From contig NC_039483.1 of assembly GCF_003590095.1 (NCBI RefSeq), positions 11,594,001-11,658,000 on the forward strand: a DNA stretch of 64,000 nucleotides, given 5' to 3'. The notes beneath the pieces were generated by a model, which saw only the letters and a program-made list of their open reading frames with translations, ran no database searches and was not told where the DNA came from. The position numbers and the translations under genes were made by a program. Shown piece by piece: positions 61,801 through 64,000 of this stretch. This DNA comes from Trichoplusia ni. Lineage: Eukaryota; Arthropoda; Insecta; Lepidoptera; Noctuidae. Every line of letters begins with the position of its first letter. Position 1 is the stretch's first letter.

Positions 61801-64000
61801 AAGATTTCCCATCCGAAAATAAAATGGTGTTTTTATCTGCCTTATTGTAACATTTTAGAGTTATTTATGAAAAACACAATACATATAACAGAAATATAAA
61901 GAACATTAACATTTAGAAGGATAGCTTTACCTGTATGTATCCTAACATGCATGTTGTAAGCGACACGTTGATTGAATGACTTTGGACAAAGTGTGCATTT
62001 GTACTCTTTGCGGTTCCTGAAATTAGAAGATATGTATTTCGTCATAACGGTTTTATAAACATACTTTTAATACGGTCAGAAACAGAAGTACAAACTCTTG
62101 TCGAAAAAATGGCTTTAAATACAGTTTAAACCCACATAATAATTAAGAAACTGCGTAAATTTGATTGGTTCATTGACTTTCACCACTGCCCGTTAAGCAA
62201 GTTAACAGATATAAGAAAAATGGACCTATGTATCTTCATATGGCTACTGAGGTATCCTCTATCGTTGAAATATTTTCCACACACGGTGCAAGTGGCTGCA
62301 AACTCTCGGGTGCCGCGGTGTATGGACATGTGGTACTTAAAGTTCCGCAGCTGTGAGAACGTCTTGCCGCACTCGCCGCAAGTGTACCGTGCGGTCGCCG
62401 AGTGCCGCCGCATGTGTACCGCTAGGTACTCGCTACTCGTAAAAACCTAGAAGATTCGAAAATACGCCTAATTATTCAACGCCTATTTAATTAAGGCTCA
62501 TGCAAGCTCAAACTGTCCTATCATACGAGAGAAAACCTGGAATACATCTCAACGTTCAAGAAAATATGTCTGTATGTGAATCTATTAATAACACATGACA
62601 ATAAGTTATGACAAATCTATGACTCAGGCGAACGACATCCTAATAAACATGGTGTGCATCTTTGTTTTGAAGCATATTTATGTTTATGTTATACTTAATA
62701 ACTTGGGCTAGCCCAAGTACACCGTTTTCTTCAGAATAATACAAATTTCAATAATTTATGTGCTTACGAAGAAACATTACTAGTTTGTTACGTGACTACA
62801 CATATAACAAATAACATAAAATTACTATAAAATAATACATAACATGTAAATACAGTGTTTATACAGGCATCCCAACTTCAGGCGCTTGCCTATAGACCGA
62901 GAAATAACAGCTTAGTGCCCGTAGCATTTCAACCACGAATGCAAACGACTGCATGAATATAAATGCATTTTAGCGTAAAACATTTCCACTCTGCACGGTG
63001 AAAGCAAACCTAGGTATCAACGAAACTATCAATATTGCTTCAGGAATTCAAGATTGATTTATACCGTTAAGAAATTCTAGCGAAGATATATTTTAAAGCT
63101 ATTCAATTTATTTTATATCTATATAAAACTACGATACTATAGTAAAGATTATTCAACGAAAAAAAATAAACAGCGAAAACAATCATAAATAGAATTAAAA
63201 TGTATCTTTACCTGATTACAAAGTGTGCACTTGAAGTCATCTGTTCTATTTAATAACAATGGTGCTGTCAACAATTCTTTCGTATCACCGACTGGCTCTT
63301 CTTCAGTAACGCTATTTTTATTTAATAAACTCGATATTTTAAAATTGTTGTTGTTGTCGTTACTTAAACGTGTCTCATTTTCCTGAAAATAAATAAATAA
63401 ATAAAAATCCATATCTGAGAGTAAACGAAGAAAGGCCATAACATCACTAAAAGACTAATTAGTTGCTTACATTTTGTTTACGTATTTGTGATTGCTTGGA
63501 ATGCTCTGATTTTCGACGAAAGGGTTTGTAGTTATTTGGCATCCGAGGGCTCCATGGACTCTCCAATACATGATTTAATATGGTAACTTTCGTTGACGAA
63601 TTCGTATCAATTTCCTTCCTAGTCCCGCTATTAGTACAAGCGTACACCGATTTATTATTAAAAGCTTGCAGCGGTTTCATGGAATCCAACATTGACGGAA
63701 ACGTAAAATCCAAAGATGGAACACAAAGACCAGACAGTATTCGTTCCTGCAATCCAAACTGAAATAATGGATTGGTTGTCATAGGCGAGTGGTCCACCCA
63801 CACGTTCCGTGTATCACTCTCATTTTTATTAACGGTGCCGTATATGCGTTTGTTATTACTTTCTTTAACAGAACAAACACTTAAACTTGGAGGGTCGTAC
63901 AAAGTTTTAGACATATTACAGTTATCTGGTTCATCTCGAGTACATCTTTGCTGTTCTCGAAGGTGAAATACTGTTGGGGAATGACTGATGTGCTCGTTTG
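58604..64000 (-). CDS. multi-C2H2 zinc-finger protein, 5' end beyond window
   Basis: Six exons were joined by phase: 64,000-63,471 (partial), 63,382-63,212, 62,446-62,226, 62,016-61,931, 60,742-60,575 and 58,866-58,604. They encode about 478 residues. The N-terminal part has no recognised domain. Eight fingers follow: CTLCNQVF, CGECGKTF, CTVCGKYF, CTLCPKSF, CSECGKAF, CPHCDKRF, CTLCPKSF and CPRCKLAF, the last ending in Cys (C2HC). Fingers 4-8 are joined by TGVKP, SGERP and TGSKP linkers, typical of sequence-specific DNA binding. It is presumably a nuclear transcription factor. The gene converges on Blimp-1. No ZAD domain is seen, though one could lie beyond the window. Two donors (gtccat, gtcact) are weak but phase-correct. 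Confidence 0.85.
58957..59528. repeat. long inverted repeat, 191-bp arms, in a zinc-finger gene intron
   Basis: The left arm (58,957-59,147) is the reverse complement of the right arm (59,338-59,528) with about two differences, both in the inner ends (gaggtcgg versus ggagtcgg). A 190-bp spacer separates them. An ccgacttcaagac word lies near each outer end. A transcript of either strand could fold into a duplex of about 190 bp. It is probably a transposon-derived foldback. Confidence 0.88.
59529..60135. repeat. interspersed repeat ending in ttgaagtcggtt
   Basis: The segment ends with cagtcgaattgagaacctcc then tccttttttgaagtcggtt (about 60,091-60,130), which I associate with a repeat common in Lepidoptera. 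Its end matches the outer ends of the adjacent inverted repeat (ccgacttcaa), so the whole 58.96-60.13 kb block may be one composite element. The short frames inside are not genes. Confidence 0.5.
60575..60742 (-). CDS. zinc-finger gene exon, fingers 5 and 6
   Basis: Acceptor cgttcag, donor acag|gtcact (weak, phase 1). It encodes VKPHVCSECGKAFSRKMLLK, then HSGERPYACPHCDKRF to LRLHTG. The exon is GC-rich. Confidence 0.85.
60923..60960. repeat. two-step hairpin
   Basis: aatagtag...ctactatt encloses taatgcc...ggcatta around a tttc loop, with one short bulge. It lies in the intron between fingers 4 and 5 of the zinc-finger gene. Confidence 0.6.
61931..62016 (-). CDS. zinc-finger gene exon, finger 4
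   Basis: Acceptor atttcag, donor acag|gtaaag (phase 1). It encodes NRKEYKCTLCPKSFNQRVAY and NMHVRIHTG, one full C2H2 finger. Confidence 0.85.
62226..62446 (-). CDS. zinc-finger gene exon, fingers 1 (end), 2 and 3
   Basis: Acceptor cttctag, then VFTSSEYLAVHMRRH completes finger 1. CGECGKTF...H and CTVCGKYF...H follow. The donor ag|gtccat is weak but leaves two bases that join perfectly to the next exon (HR-NRKEYKC). Confidence 0.8.
63212..63382 (-). CDS. zinc-finger gene exon, first half of finger 1
   Basis: Acceptor tattttcag, donor cag|gtaaag, both phase 0 (57 codons). It encodes ENETRLSNDNNNNFKISSLL and ends DDFKCTLCNQ, so the first finger is split by the following intron. Confidence 0.85.
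63471..64000 (-). CDS. zinc-finger gene exon, open to the window edge
   Basis: The frame is open from the window end (ISHSPTVFHLREQQRC...) to the donor aat|gtaagc, phase 0. The first ATG in the window is at 63,914, but open, protein-like sequence continues upstream, so that ATG is probably internal. No domain is recognised; the sequence is Ser/Asn/Lys-rich. Confidence 0.8.

Overview
The window is eukaryotic, AT-rich and intron-bearing. It most likely comes from a moth or butterfly (Lepidoptera). The evidence is a split gene encoding the PRDM1/Blimp-1 family with an insect-type PR/SET domain, plus several interspersed repeats of a type I associate with lepidopteran genomes (a repeat tail reading acgaagtcgcgggcaacag, a MITE whose ends begin ctgggcccc, and a LOA-like LINE). 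No bacterial-style operons, CRISPR arrays, rRNA or convincing tRNA genes are present.

Layout. Positions 1 to about 49,570 hold almost no recognisable host coding sequence: AT-rich DNA with short GC-rich islands, several small repeats and one large recent insertion. The insertion (about 22,911-29,076) is a full-length non-LTR retrotransposon with a GC-rich 5' leader, an intact ORF1 (547 aa, gag-like), an intact ORF2 (1,212 aa: endonuclease, reverse transcriptase, RNase H, C-terminal Cys/His motif), a tail of three ACCAAGT units and a perfect 12-bp target-site duplication (tagtaactgcat). Its orientation is the same as the downstream Blimp-1 gene.

Blimp-1 lies on the + strand at about 49,575-54,478. 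Its exons were reconstructed from splice sites and reading phase: two or three exons for the first half of the PR/SET domain, two for the rest, one long exon with a low-complexity linker and five zinc fingers, and a last exon for the C-terminus. A 42-nt in-frame candidate microexon (50,524-50,565) would insert 14 residues into the PR/SET domain. The true first exon is not certain. The long upstream region with many GC-rich islands fits a large regulatory domain, but that is inference.

A second gene, convergent with Blimp-1, lies on the - strand (58,604 to beyond 64,000). It encodes a protein with eight C2H2-type zinc fingers. Six exons were joined by phase, including a last exon with no in-frame start of its own; the 5' end runs off the window. 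The intron before its last exon carries a striking inverted repeat (two 191-bp arms, 190-bp spacer) inside a longer repeat.

Other structures: a 41-bp perfect hairpin (18,444-18,539), a 255-bp MITE (12,199-12,453), a small poly-A-ended retroposon nested in an older repeat with a 9-bp duplication (3,318-3,490), two G-quadruplex-prone tracts, and an exon-like coding island of unknown identity near 33.1 kb.
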